Origin: Haemonchus contortus
Lineage: Eukaryota; Nematoda; Chromadorea; Rhabditida; Trichostrongylidae
Reading direction: 5' to 3'
NCBI GenBank assembly: GCA_000469685.2
Contig: LS997565.1
Location: forward strand, 12,458,505 to 12,522,504
DNA: 64,000 nt
The first letter of the stretch is position 1. Each line of letters begins with the position of its first letter. Positions 1-11,074 of this stretch are shown piece by piece. The notes below the pieces were generated by a model. The model was not told the origin of the DNA and searched no databases. It saw nothing but the letters and a program-made list of their open reading frames with translations. The translations under genes were made by a program, and so were the position numbers.

Positions 1-912
1 TACTTCATAATTTTCTCCGTTGTGCTCCTCAACTTTATGTCGACCGAGCGCTGTCAAAGAGTTCCCGCGCTTCATACTAGCTAGATGCTCTTTTACCCGC
101 ATAGCTAATTGTCGTCCTGTTTCACCGATATAGGTTGAACCACATGCCAGACATTCCAGCTGGTACCTGCATTCCACCTGCTTTCCCGTAGGGACGTATG
201 ATACAGTCGTTTGTCAAGCACTGTTTATCGTAGAGCCGAATTCGAACCAACTGTTGCTTGAGGTTGCTGTTGGGTATATTCACCAATTGAACAACATCTT
301 GCAGATCAGCTCTAGAAATGCTCCGTCGTATTGCAGTGCTGACTTCACCGGAAATGAAAGGAAGACAAAGTGGTAGTTTCGAAACGCGCGAAGACTCTTG
401 CGTATTGGTGCAGCGCTTTTAACGACTCTGTGCTACCGTATAGCCATTGGCAGCAGCTATCTCGCAAGCTAAACGTCGTGTGTCGTGAAGCTCAACTTCA
501 CCCGTGCATATACTTGTTGCCGTTCTTAGCATGTTGTTACTGCACGTTTGACGGCTTGTGGATGAGCTGATGTAGCGTAAATAAGGATATTCTTCGAAGT
601 AGCTTCACGGTACCACTTTACACTAACAACGCCGCTGGACACTTTGACTTGTGTGTTAAGACAAGGAAGCCAAACGTTATGTGGTATCTCTCGTGAGAGT
701 TTAATGTTCATTTAATTCATAAGTCGAAAACACTCGTCCATTTCGAACTGTGTAGACGTCACGATGAAGCAGTCGTCGATATATCTGCAGTACATTAAAG
801 GATGACGTTCCAAAACCGGCTCTTCAATTCTACCCATAAAAGATAAGAGCACTTCCAGAGCTGATCTGCAAGATGTTGTCCAATTGGTGAGTATACCCAA
901 CAGCAACATCAA
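1..912 (-). mobile_element. Penelope-like element, decayed (RT palm then GIY-YIG endonuclease)
   Basis: Reading leftwards, 912-526 encodes a reverse-transcriptase palm piece with the active-site string RYIDDCF and, after stop codons and frame changes, a segment with the spacing of the PLE thumb region. 300-1 encodes the GIY-YIG endonuclease: a PNSNLKQQL segment, a YDKQC...C zinc-binding linker, then YIGETGRQ in another frame. RT followed by GIY-YIG is the diagnostic PLE order. Stops near 711 and 525 and frame changes near 530 and 140 show it is dead. The element runs off the left edge, so its full length is unknown. PLE identity is from established family architecture; the clade (possibly the nematode-rich Nematis group) is not tested. 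Confidence 0.75.
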
Positions 913-1190
913 GCAACAGTTGCTTCGAAATCGGATCTACGATAAACAGTGCTTGACAAACGACTGTACCATATGTCCCTACGGGAAAGCAGGTGATTGC
1001 GCACTCATGGGCGTGATCTACCAGCTAAAAAGATTGGCATGTGGTTCAAACTATATCGGTGAAACAGGACGACAATAGCTATACGGGTAATAGAACATCT
1101 AGCTAGTATGAAGCGCGGGAACCCTTTGACAGCGCTCGGTCGACATAAAGTTGAGGTGCACAACGGCGAAAATTAGAAGGCGTTCTGGAT
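853..1190 (+). mobile_element. PLE GIY-YIG endonuclease, inverted second copy
   Basis: This stretch is a near-identical inverted copy of 1-320. It encodes PNSNIKQQL, a cysteine linker of form C-x4-C-x2-C-x6-C (CLTNDCTICPYGKAGDC) and YIGETGRQ, then stops at 1078; the DNA match continues to about 1180. It abuts the RT palm of the minus-strand element at about 853, so the RT piece lies between two divergently oriented endonuclease copies. PLEs are known for inverted or tandem terminal copies, so this may be one complex insertion. Confidence 0.7.
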
Positions 1191-2548
1191 TCTGCAAAGG
1201 AATCTCAAGATGAACAATAGGGATGAGTGTCCATTAATAACTAGTGACCTCTTGCCATACCTACCGCTCTGCGAGCTATGACTCATGGTCCGTAGTATCG
1301 TAATACGGTCTCAATTATCAGTATAAGAGAGACATCAATAAGTCTCATTCGCTACTGACAGTCGCCTGTGGCGACAGCGGATTCTTTCCGCTTTGACGGT
1401 GGAGCCTGGTGAGTTTCTTATGAATTTCTGTCGTTTTTTGTTATTGAGTCAAACGCTATCGGATATTGCAAAACCTCTCGAATTGCGTTTGGGCCTCTGA
1501 AGACGACGATTACGTCGAAACTTTAGGCCGTTATGTTAATAAATGTTCCACCTAAAAACCTCGTACGGCAGAAGAGTTCTAAGAACGTAAACAACGATGC
1601 AGAGGTTAAAACAAGAAAGAAGTTGGAGATTAATGATATCAGTGTCCAAAAATCTTCACCAACATAATATGAGGTATCTTCTTGAGTGAATGAGTCCAGA
1701 TGTGGGTGATAACCGACACTGCATTTGGTGGTATTCAAAGAAACTTGTTGAAGTCATAGAGAAATAGCTTCAAACGAGGAAGGTACTACGATAGAGCCTT
1801 GGTTTTACATCTGCAACCGTTCTATCGTCTATTTCCAGTTAGATCCCTGGCACTCTGCTTCAGCAAAACGTAGGTCGGCATCAGTGTTTTCATTCAAAGC
1901 CTCAGTGAGCGTTCTACCCGCCTGCAATTGATCTCATCAGGCTTTCTCAAAACTGTATTGTCGCTGTTCTTCGCCGCACTACTATATCTCTAAGAATTCT
2001 TTAAGAACATGGCTCCGTGCTTCGAGCAGGACGGAGAGAATGTCCTCTCCTTCTCGACCATGGAGCTTCTCCTAGAAAACTTCCATCTCCTAGTTCTCTG
2101 CAGATTTTACGGCTGCACTCGCGAGCCTAATATAACTTTTAGAAATAGTTGTTATAGGACTCAAATTCTCTGCTTAATACGGGTGAACTATTATGAAAAT
2201 TCTGTTTACAGAAAGTTGATGGTCATCTAATGCTCGTGCCTTGGTCGAAGACATTTTTATTCGGAGAAGAACTCTGGACCCTAATTTCTACTGTTTTTCG
2301 AAAATGTTTACTGCGTGCTCGTTGACTCATGGCTCTGCAGAAGTAATTTTTCCGCATGTTGGCTTTGTTTTGTCAGAGCGTTGTTTCACTACAACGAGCT
2401 TTCTTACTGTGATTCGAGCTATTACAAAGCTTGCTAGCATGCTAGTCTAGACTTAATTCGTTTTAGAACGTCATCCTCCAGCTGTTGATTGTAGTTGAAT
2501 TCAGGAGAGGGTTGCTAGTTACAAAACGCCATCGCTTTGCATTGGGCA
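1191..2548. other. No supported gene
   Basis: Only short open frames occur here. A hydrophobic minus-strand frame at 1738-1523 and a plus-strand frame at 2009-2230 have no flanking splice sites that extend them. The last ~100 bp are the 5' flank of the chemoreceptor gene; an in-frame stop at 2516-2518 limits its start to the ATG at 2549. Confidence 0.4.
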
Positions 2549-5500
2549 ATGTTAAACGTGCCACAAACTGTTGTGGAAGTCGTAATTCTCATCGTCTACT
2601 TTTCTGTTATACTTGTCATTGTAACATCGAAATCGAAAACATTCAGGAATGCATTTTTCAAAATGTTCATAGCCACAGGTATGATGTTACTTCATTTTGT
2701 TCTGTTTGACATCTTAATAAAGCAAAAGTATGTCTTGGTGGAAAACCAGAGTAGAAATTAAGACCATGATTAAGAGAACAGCTGGCTTCAAATTAAAGGA
2801 GAAGTCACCCGATAGGCATAAAATATGTTGGCCAAAATAGTCGTCAGACCTATGAGATAAATGCAATGTGGGGGCATCAGGGTGTCATCCTTCCGATTCG
2901 TTCAGGCGAGGCGTCACACCTAGTGAAGTTTCGCTAATTTAATTCAAAGGCAACGAACATGGGGAGAAGAGGACTCGAGTTCTCTCTGCATGGGAGGCAC
3001 TTCTCTAACCTACCCTTAAGAAGTAAACCTTAACTGACATCTTCCTTCATTGCTCACTACTGACTAAGGCAATATTCTGGCCCATCGCTGGAGGCGTGAA
3101 CCCCTTATAAACAGTGTTGGGCAACGATAGCCAGACCTGCGAAAATGATGCTGAGCTGGCACAAAAATAGGCACTTCTCTGGCCTTCACCCATTTGACGA
3201 GATAGAGCCCCAGTGAAGCTGTCTCAGTAAAACTACCATCAATATTGCGCCCTGAATTTCTTTGAAAGGCTCTCTACACCCAGATCACAGAAACATTCAA
3301 TTGTCAATTCCCTTCAGCAAATTTCGAAATGTTTTGCAGGTTCTACTGATGTGATATCACTCTGGGCTAACTTGTTTCTAAGATCAAATCGGGAGCTTAA
3401 CCTGGGACCAGAATACGGGCATATCGTTATATTCGCCGTATTCATCTCGGGTTCTACATATATTGCACATATCATTGGAAACCTGCTCATCGCTATCAAC
3501 CGCTTCTCTGCTCTATGTCTCATGCAAAGATATGATAAGGTTCCCCTAACACTCAACTTACTATCCGTTCCTTGACCAGGAAGACAGCCCTACAACTCTT
3601 TTTACTTTTCCAGATATGGTCTCGAAAAAACGTGCGAATAGCTGTAACAGTTCACTATCTTGTCTCTTTCCTTGCTTGTGCCCATATTATTGTATCATTT
3701 TATTCCACTTGTGTCCAGAATGCCGACGGAACTTGTACCAAGGGATTGAGTAAACGAACCGACCAGGTAAAGTTGTACAACGACACTGTGATCTCTATAA
3801 TGCCACTGAACGATTTGAGGAGGTATGAATGTGTGTTATAGCTTCGGCCAAGATGGTACAGCTCTTTATTCAGTCGACGTTTCGGCGTTATCGCCTTCGT
3901 CAGGACCCGGAAGCCAAAAAGAATTTGAGATTCATCCAATTCATGCACCTTTTTAGACTTCAGTTAGCTCAAGTATAATCTACAGATATCTAAAAAGGTC
4001 TCGTAAACCACAACAAGGGAACCCACCTCAGAAATAGAGAAGATGACATGAACCACCTTTGAAACTGCCTATTTAAACGTTTTCGCAGTGGGTGGGCTCT
4101 GGGTGACCTGACCCCCGACTTGAAGCCGGTGGCACTTGTAGCCCACACAAGTCGATGAACGGGGCTAGTTCACTTGTTATGGCCAGGCATTCGTCTTTCC
4201 GGTTAATTTTGGGGTCTTTGATGGGAATCAAGGCCTGAAACTCCCCTCTGAGACCATCATGCGCAGCGCCACGGAAGGGTAGAGTTTGAAGTCTCAGTCA
4301 GGATTTTGATGCGGGAGCCCACGACCTCAGCGCGCAAAACTTTGGAAGCGTTTTGGATCTGCGCAAAAGACCCCAAAATTAACCGGAAAGACGAATGCCT
4401 GGTCATAACAAGTGAACTCGCCCCTTCATCCACCTGTGTGGGCTACAGCTGCCACCGGCATCAAGTCGGGGGTCAGGTCAACCGGGGCCCACCCACTGCG
4501 AAAACTTTTGAATAGGCAGTTTAAAAGGTGGTCCACATGTCGTCTTCTCTTCTTCTATGGTGGGTTCCCTTGTTGTGGTTTACGAGACCTGTTCAGATAT
4601 CTGTAGGTTATACTTGGGCTAACTGAAGTCTGAAGTGGTGCATGAATTGGATAAATCTCAAATTCTTTTTGGCTTCCAGGTCCTGACGCAAGCGATAATG
4701 CCGAAACGTTGACTGAATAAAGAGCTGTACCACTGAAACTCACACGATGCCAAGATTCATTGAAGTCGTTCATGGTCGATTTGAGGAGGATAAGTAACCT
4801 GTATGTTGGGAGTTTGTCGTTTTTGTTAGTCACAAAAACACAACCTCAACAGACTATTCACTTATTCTGATTCAGATTGACACTACCGTGTAGAGGATTA
4901 CGATTTTTCGCGGGTGATGTTCGAGGCCGCATAAAAGCAAGACAAGAGAACCTGCTTAAAGGCACAGTTCACGATGATTTTAATGTGCCTTTTTTAGGTT
5001 CAAAAGTGAAAAAGTTGATGTAGAGGAGCACATCGGTGGAGAAGAAAGCGAGATAATCCGCTTACTTCAAGCTTTTTAAAAGTAGTGGAAGTGGAGGAGT
5101 TCACCGCGACAGGAATAGCAATTAGGGGTTTTTGGTCGAGATTTAACTAGCTCCCATCATGCAAAGAGCTGACTACGTCAGACCGTGACTGTCCAGAATT
5201 GCCTTTCACTGTCGCTATGGGTCACGACAAGTTGTTTGAATTCCCCTACATTGGTTCCCTTATGAATGGTGCAACCTCTACAAAGCCGTTGAAACTCGTC
5301 CACTAGGGGTGTGCCATTCACTCGATACAATTTTGTGGTTTCTTATTGTGCTCTATCCAGGACGATTTTCACCCTTATACCGACAGCTATGGTGTAAGGA
5401 GGAGACTCGAATTTATAGTACTACAGGGAAATCTCGGAAACCATATTTATCGTGAACTGCGCCTTTGATGTTCTGGAGATTTCTAATCTACTTACGATGT

Positions 5501-6759
5501 GGTCGACAGTTTTCGAATAATTTCCAGATTATTCAACAAACTCTTCTTCTTCTTCTGAGAATTTGAAGAGTTTACTGGTTTTGAACATTTATGATATCAC
5601 AATATGCTTTGCAGATTTCGAGGTGTTTGTATTCTGGATTTTCTATTTTATACGCTGTTGTAAGCTTATGCGTAAACGTGAGAATAGCTTTTGAATGGTT
5701 CAGAATATCTTGGAGCGGATCAGGACCAAAGGTCAATGAAAAGGTTGGGCATGCTCCTACTATTCATCGCTCCAAGATACCGTAGTTGAAAAGAATTTAG
5801 TTAACTCTATCAATCGTTGTTAAGTTTCAAACGAAGAACCCTTCAGAAGGGAAATCCATTAAGTCTCAGTTGTTACTTCAATCCAATCATGGCTGCTTAG
5901 GACTTTATTTTGAAGAGCCACGGTTCTCTCATCATTCAGCCATATTCGTTTGCATTGACAACTGAGAAACCTGCACTTTTAAGTTTTCGTGGATTATAGG
6001 GAAGAATCCGTCTTAAGAATCTGACAGTGTCAGAGAACAGATGGTGTCCCGTCTAACAAAATCACTCACCCAGAAGATGATTCCGAAACTAACTCAAGTC
6101 CTTCATAAAGAGATATAATGTAGACTATAACGGAGATTCGAAAATTCTGCGGCATTCATTCAGGGTTTGCTATTATACACAATGATTGTATTCGTTTCAA
6201 CCGTGTTGATGTGCGCTCAACAAGTCACTGGTACAATAGCTTCTTTCACCTCAAACGACCAATTGCGAACATTTGCCTTAATGCAGGTTTGTTTCTCCTG
6301 ATGATTCTGATAGAGTTCGAAAACGAGCGAATACAATTAGTAAACAGTGAAGGAAGGATCAGGTGTATGATCGAGAAAGAGAACCACTCATTCCTTTCGA
6401 AAAATTAGCGACACCTATATCTCTAAAAGGTAGGTGACACTTTCTCGGAGTAGGCAAACCTCATACACGACGTATCGCTCAGTTGGGGAATTTCCGAACA
6501 GGCATAAAAGTTTTTTTGGAAAATCCGTGGTCTGTAAAGTATTTCCTTAACTATAATCACTAGATAACTGAAAGTATAATTTCAGTTTTTTTGGTTGAAC
6601 GACGTCATGCTGAGTATCCCACCCATTTCGATACTGGTCCTATCGTCAGAACTACGTGATAATGCCTTCAACATTTTTCGAAGAAGAAGAACCCAACAAA
6701 AAGTGGTCTCCATTATACCTATATTCGCGAGCCGCACATCTTTACAAAGAAGAATTTGA
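2549..6759 (+). CDS. Seven-transmembrane chemoreceptor (Srv/Srg superfamily), six exons
   Basis: Predicted exons: 2549-2678, 3340-3539, 3614-3766, 5615-5743, 6164-6286, 6586-6759. All junctions are GT/AG and keep frame (first intron phase 1, the rest phase 0), giving 302 residues, the usual size for nematode serpentine receptors. Hydrophobic helices: TM1 VEVVILIVYFSVILVIV; TM2 across exons 1/2 after KTFRNAFFKMF; TM3 ending NLLIAINRFSALC; TM4 after KIWSRKNV; TM5 ILYAVVSLCVNV; TM6 LLLYTMIVFVSTVLMCAQQ; TM7 NDVMLSIPPISILVLSSELR. The NRF..L...YDKIWS and P..S.L.LSS.LR features are typical of Srv/Srg receptors, plasma-membrane GPCRs of sensory neurons. The start is the first ATG after an in-frame stop at 2516. 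The exon 4 donor could instead be at 5732. No internal stop was found, so it is probably functional. Intron 3 (1.85 kb) contains a PLE palindrome. Exact family (Srv or Srg) is inference. Confidence 0.85.
3855..4731. repeat. Imperfect palindrome made of two PLE 3' ends, inside the chemoreceptor intron
   Basis: About 3855-4225 is the reverse complement of about 4365-4731, with a ~140-bp unmatched centre. The right arm (+) encodes the end of a PLE endonuclease (TSARKTLEAFW, then KDPKINRKDECL) followed by a 3' tail containing GCCGAAACGTTGACTG and AATAAAGAGCTGTACC; the left arm is the same on the other strand. It lies wholly within intron 3 of the receptor gene, between exon 3 (ends 3766) and exon 4 (starts 5615). 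Confidence 0.75.
4732..5614. other. Intron remainder with a dispersed repeat
   Basis: No coding exon is visible. AAGGCACAGTTCACGAT at about 4961 recurs at about 23800 with AT-rich sequence after it, suggesting a dispersed repeat family. Confidence 0.35.
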
Positions 6760-7783
6760 ACTGCTCTTATTTTTACATCCACACTTTATCATACACGTCC
6801 TATTAAGAACAGCTCCAATAAGGTTATGGGGATTATAACTACATGTAGTTACTTGCGAGAATTGAGATAAAGTTGAGTTTGCCTGAAACAGCTTCAGCCT
6901 GGAACGCACAATAGAAGTATAGCGGATCTGAAACAACACATAAAGGCAATATGTCCAAACATACGATTTCAAAATTTTTTGACGACTATCAATCCCGTTT
7001 GCAAAATGCGCCCTACTTTCGGCGGGAACGAGTTGAAGCCTCCCAACCCTCTGACCAGGACGGCGAGGACGGAAGACGTCCGAGCACAAGATGCAGCGTG
7101 AGTAGGCTGACGTCCGAGCTGGAGCAACAACGACGAGTTCCGGAAGACACGAGACGATATACAGAGAAGCGAAGTGTGCGAGGGAAGCGATGGACTGATA
7201 CAAGAAAAGATACCACTAGGGTTAAGTATACTTTACATAGGTGAAAACGTAAATGTTAGTAAACATAAAAGATCAAACAATAATGTACAAGTTTGGCATA
7301 ACTACTGACGGACGGAACTATAGGATATGGACAGAAAGGGAAATGCTTGAGTGTTTGCTAGGTATAAAGAATTAAGGAGGAGAGAGACTAAGCTGTGACA
7401 AATACTAGGTATCTACTATCGCATGATGTGGGAACTCTAGTGAAATTACTATTATAACTATCACCTGCAGAGGGGATCCTGGTGTGTACCGAGTATATCA
7501 TGAAGAGCGGTAAGCGTTGGGCGAAGATTCTTCTTGCGTGGCGGATTCGTGTGGCGAAGACGATGGAAACGCAGTGCAGCCAACAGGGACGACGAACGAT
7601 GGCACGTGGTTGGCACCAAAAGGCTTTCACATTTGCCTTCAGGAGGTTTTGACCTTCTTTGATAATTGCTTATTTTTTGTAAGAAAAAACACGTGTAGGT
7701 AGCTTTTTTAAAAGCACATGCTCACTTGAATCATCATGTACAATTGCTATGTGAAACGTGATTTCAGAACTTGCGTTCGATCA
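6760..7783. other. Intergenic; convergent 3' ends
   Basis: Space between the stop of the chemoreceptor gene (+) and the 3' end of gene A (-). A 153-codon minus-strand frame at 7203-6742 has no recognisable domain or splice context. I see no supported gene. Confidence 0.4.
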
Positions 7784-7789
7784 TTTACT
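7784..7789 (-). terminator. Candidate poly(A) signal of gene A (AGTAAA)
   Basis: About 80 bp past the gene A stop, at the aligned position where genes C and D have AATAAA. Gene B has the same AGTAAA at 14672-14677. Confidence 0.4.
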
Positions 7790-7868
7790 TCATAAAACAT
7801 CCGATTGAGGAATATCTCGGTAATGCCAATAAAATAATTTACAGTGGCAAAGACATCCCTGCAGTGGT

Positions 7869-9694
7869 TCAATTCTTATTAAAGTTGAACCAAATAGCAG
7901 GCCCCCAAGGCCCTAGGGGCAAAAACCCACCAATCCCAAACCCTGGTTTGGGAGGCTGAGCAGGCTGAGGTTGAGGTGGTTTATTATCGTCGTCTTTTGG
8001 AGCCGGCGGATTCGGGTTCGGCTTAGGCTGCACAGGTACAGGTGGCACAGGAAGCCCAGGCCACAATGGATTCCAAGGTGCTACAGGTACAGGCGCTACA
8101 GGTACAGGTGCAACAGGTACAGGTGCCACTGGTGGAGGTGCTACAGGTACAGCCGGTACCCAGGGTACGTATGTACATATCGGCATACATGTGGCACATG
8201 CAGCAGGGAAACACTTCGCCTTCCTTGGATCCTTAGATCTTCCGCTTTGCAGCGGCGTTTCAGGGAGCCTCTTGGAAGTTTCGCTGTCAGATTGTGAAGT
8301 CTCCTCGGTTCGCAGTGTTGTTTCGGATGGCGTCGTTGTAGCTTCATCTATGGACAGAGAAGGCTCTTCACTTGGCAGCGTCGTTTCGGATGGCCATGTG
8401 TTAATTTCGTCTTCAGGTTGAAAAGTTTCAATATTCGCTTTGTAGGTTGTTCCTTCGCCAATCTAAAGTATTACTTGGTTATTTCTAACATTTCCTTGCT
8501 GATTATTGTGAATCTTAAGCTGAAATAAATCTTTTTTGGATAATGGCCTAATCTTATTTTACAAAGACATTACGATCCCCTCGAGTGAGAGAATTTGGTC
8601 CGGATTCAATAGTTTTATTGGTCACATCAGATGATCTTCAGCTTGAATTCATTAAATAGAACTTCCTGCCACTGCATCAGAAGAACGGCTGGAGGGCTGT
8701 CGTTTGGCGGCTCCTCGAATCGCCCATTCGACACGCTTTCCAACTGGACAACTCGTCCACGAGATTCGCCCTACTGACCATATTATGGGCCAGCCCAATG
8801 CCCATCCAGCTGATATACGCCCGATCGATGACGTCACTACTATTAGACTCCGGATTGTGGGCCTACTTGCATTCTGTCTCCTTGCATCGATTAACATGGT
8901 CAGGAGAGAATGAACTGGAATAGTTGCCCCGCTCACAAACCGCGTCGAATGGGCGACGCGATGCGAGGGATCGCGCCAAACGACGTATTCCCTGAACATC
9001 TTAAAAGGGGGTAGCGGATATGAAGGATCATTGGAATACACTGCCTTCAATGATCCTCGAATAACGGAGGTTAGTGGTACAGGATCGCATCTAAAAGCAT
9101 AGGGTCTCTCTGACGCGTGTCGCGTGCGCGGCTCTGTTCTGACATGTTGTGACATGATCCCAAAAGGCTAAAACATGCTGCTTGGTCTGTAAAAGTGAAG
9201 AACGTAGAGCTTAGCAAACATTTAAGCGTGTCGACCTCATAACAGCTTCGGCAGAACATAAGGAATAACATTCAGATGCTCAGAACTCGAAATAAAGTGT
9301 TACACATGTAGTATTGAAGCAAAAAGTAGTGAAATAGGTTCAATCGAAGAGTATCTATCACTTTTGGCAATGAGCCAGAAGCCGCTCACGTGATCCGCGC
9401 TGAAGAGTCACCTATATTTTTAGATACTATCAAGGTACAGTGGGTGAAGTGAGAGAAGGTGAAAAATCATGATTTGAACCAAATGGAGCAAAGAAGTCTG
9501 GTGAAAAGTTCCGAAAGGAACTCTTACCAGAAGAGTATTCTTCTTCAATCAGACTTTGAGAGAGCAGCCGATTGCACGTAGTAATCCCTTCATTTATTTT
9601 ATGGACCGAAATAATGACTTACGCTCCCGTCAAAACTCGGAAAAGAAACTGCAGGCCCTAAGAACACAGCGGCCAAGACGATGCCGGGATACAT
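7869..9694 (-). CDS. Secreted proline-rich protein with CX4CX2CX3C motif, paralogue A
   Basis: Exon 1 is 9694-9623 (24 codons): ATG directly follows TTGCAG and encodes a signal peptide (MYPGIVLAAVFLGPAVSF), ending at GTAAGT. Exon 2 is 8462-7869, phase 0, after TTTAG; together 221 residues. The mature chain has (1) a Ser/Thr/Glu-rich stretch with repeated PSETTL/PSEE units, likely O-glycosylated; (2) PRKAKC followed by cysteines spaced C-x4-C-x2-C-x3-C; (3) a proline/valine/alanine tract (PVAP repeats); (4) a C-terminal GFGIGG...GPWGP end shared with paralogue D. The function is unknown. Secretion is inferred from the signal peptide; no enzyme motif is present. The intron (1160 bp) is about twice as long as in B, C and D because of an insertion at about 8.64-9.39 kb. 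Leftmost member of a four-gene tandem array. Confidence 0.85.
8640..9390. repeat. Insertion in the intron of paralogue A
   Basis: The introns of B (596 bp), C (572 bp) and D (550 bp) lack this sequence; the flanks align. It contains a short inverted motif (CGCCCATTCGAC near 8723 and GTCGAATGGGCG near 8944) and a minus-strand open frame at 9155-8652 with no recognised domain. Probably a transposable-element fragment; boundaries are approximate. Confidence 0.45.
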
Positions 9695-9896
9695 CTGCAA
9701 TGAAACGGTTTATCAAAACCACTTGCAACCAAAGACTTCAAGACAAGCCAAAGTCCATATAGGTTGCAACTGACTGACTAGTATGTGCACAAGTTAGAAC
9801 GAACAAATCAGCTAATTGTCATGAGCAGTTGCAAAGGGCCAATGGATGGATGCAGGATTCTACCAGTGTTGTGTTCTTATATGTATGTACCTTTGC

Positions 9897-10080
9897 CGTT
9901 CGTTCAGCCAATCCATTTCTTCAAGGCCTACTGATCAAAGAAAAAAGCACGGATATGTTCAATGATATTTGATCAGCATCGTCGGCCTACAAAGTGAACG
10001 ATGTTGGAATCTGCGGGTCCCAGCAACATCATTTTTGCGTGTTTCCGTTCATACGACTTCTTTTATCTATCTGCATAAGC
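9897..10080 (-). promoter_or_regulatory. Conserved upstream block of paralogue A
   Basis: Starts 203 bp upstream of the ATG. It shares with the B, C and D upstream regions (plus strand as given) a CTACTGnTCAAAGA segment, an ATATTTnATCAGCA segment and, in A-C, CnATCTGCGnGTC plus ATCTATCTnCATA. Candidate promoter or enhancer, inferred from conservation among paralogues. Confidence 0.5.
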
Positions 10081-10244
10081 AGTGCGCTAGAAAAACTTCC
10101 TCCTGCAAAAAGTGTTCAAGATGAAAATGGACTTTTCTACCCTGTTATTAAGCTCCGAACATATCGGTAATAGGCAGTAATGGTGGGCAATAGGCACATG
10201 GTAGTCTGCTGCTCTCCCGCCTTCCGAACATGTTCGGGCGACTG

Positions 10245-10367
10245 TTCGTGATCATCTAAGTGCAGAGAGTTCTAATCGTGAAAACTTCTGGTAGGGGCGA
10301 TTCGGCAACAATCGCTCCTACCAGAAGTTTTCACGATGAGAACTCTCTGCACTTAGATGATCACGAA
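10245..10367. repeat. Long near-perfect hairpin, 56-bp arms, 11-nt loop
   Basis: 10245-10300 pairs with 10312-10367 with only a few mismatches. In the paralogous blocks only the right arm exists (about 16725-16795 and 23525-23585), so the left arm arose by a local inverted duplication in block A. Confidence 0.8.
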
Positions 10368-11074
10368 TAAGGCAGCACTTGCAAAAACATGCAGCTAATC
10401 TCCTGAGGACTACTCGGAACGTGCCATCTGCAACTATACTTCCTTCCCACCTGGAAACCTCTTCTACGAGAAGCCGATCATCCACTTTCGGAATTTTGTT
10501 TAACATTTGATATTCACTTCTTCTCCAGAAATGTCAAATGATTGGAATCAAGCCGCCAGTCAGAATGGCACACAATCTACCCCGCTAGAGATGCTTTTCA
10601 AAGACAGTAGTGCTCTACTGTTACTTGAACTGTGATGAATTGTGTTAACGGATACTGTAATTTGTAACAACTTCCACGTTCGGTTCTCCTAAAACCTGTG
10701 CATTTTACATAATGTTCTATACTGCTCTGCCGTACAGATTTTTAACGGCTGAGCGGCTTTATTGGTTGACTTTCAAGCAAATCGTCGTCTCCGAGGCCTG
10801 AAAATAGTTCAAAGCTCCTGACCTGTGGCTTGACCGGCAAGCCGCCCATATGCGCTAGGCTAGCTGCCACGACTTCCGGAAACTCTCCTAGCGGAGTGAT
10901 CAAACTTTTGCAATTCCACCGGCGCTACGTCCAACTCGATTAGTGAAGAACAAAGGACCAATGAGGCGACATTGAAGAGAGTAAGATAAGAGCTGTACGG
11001 GTGATCTCAAAGCCCGCAAAAGCGAATGAATTTCAAAAGTTCCCTTGTTATTGCCAAGCACTCATTTCGGCTGT
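10368..11074. other. Duplicated-block flank
   Basis: 10.37-10.68 kb aligns with about 16.75-17.2 kb of block B (for example GGATACTGTAATTTG at both). From about 10.69 kb the match is lost, which marks the left edge of the PLE-containing insertion. No gene is seen. Confidence 0.45.

Noticed and set aside
1523..1738. Hydrophobic minus-strand frame as a second chemoreceptor
   Set aside because: One hydrophobic stretch without any Srv/Srg motif or splice-compatible neighbours.
6742..7203. 153-codon minus-strand open frame
   Set aside because: No domain or homologous copy; overlapping plus-strand frames are equally open; composition is not protein-like.
8652..9155. 167-codon minus-strand open frame
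   Set aside because: Lies inside the intron of gene A in a segment missing from the paralogues; composition Arg/Ser-rich, no domain, no splice support.
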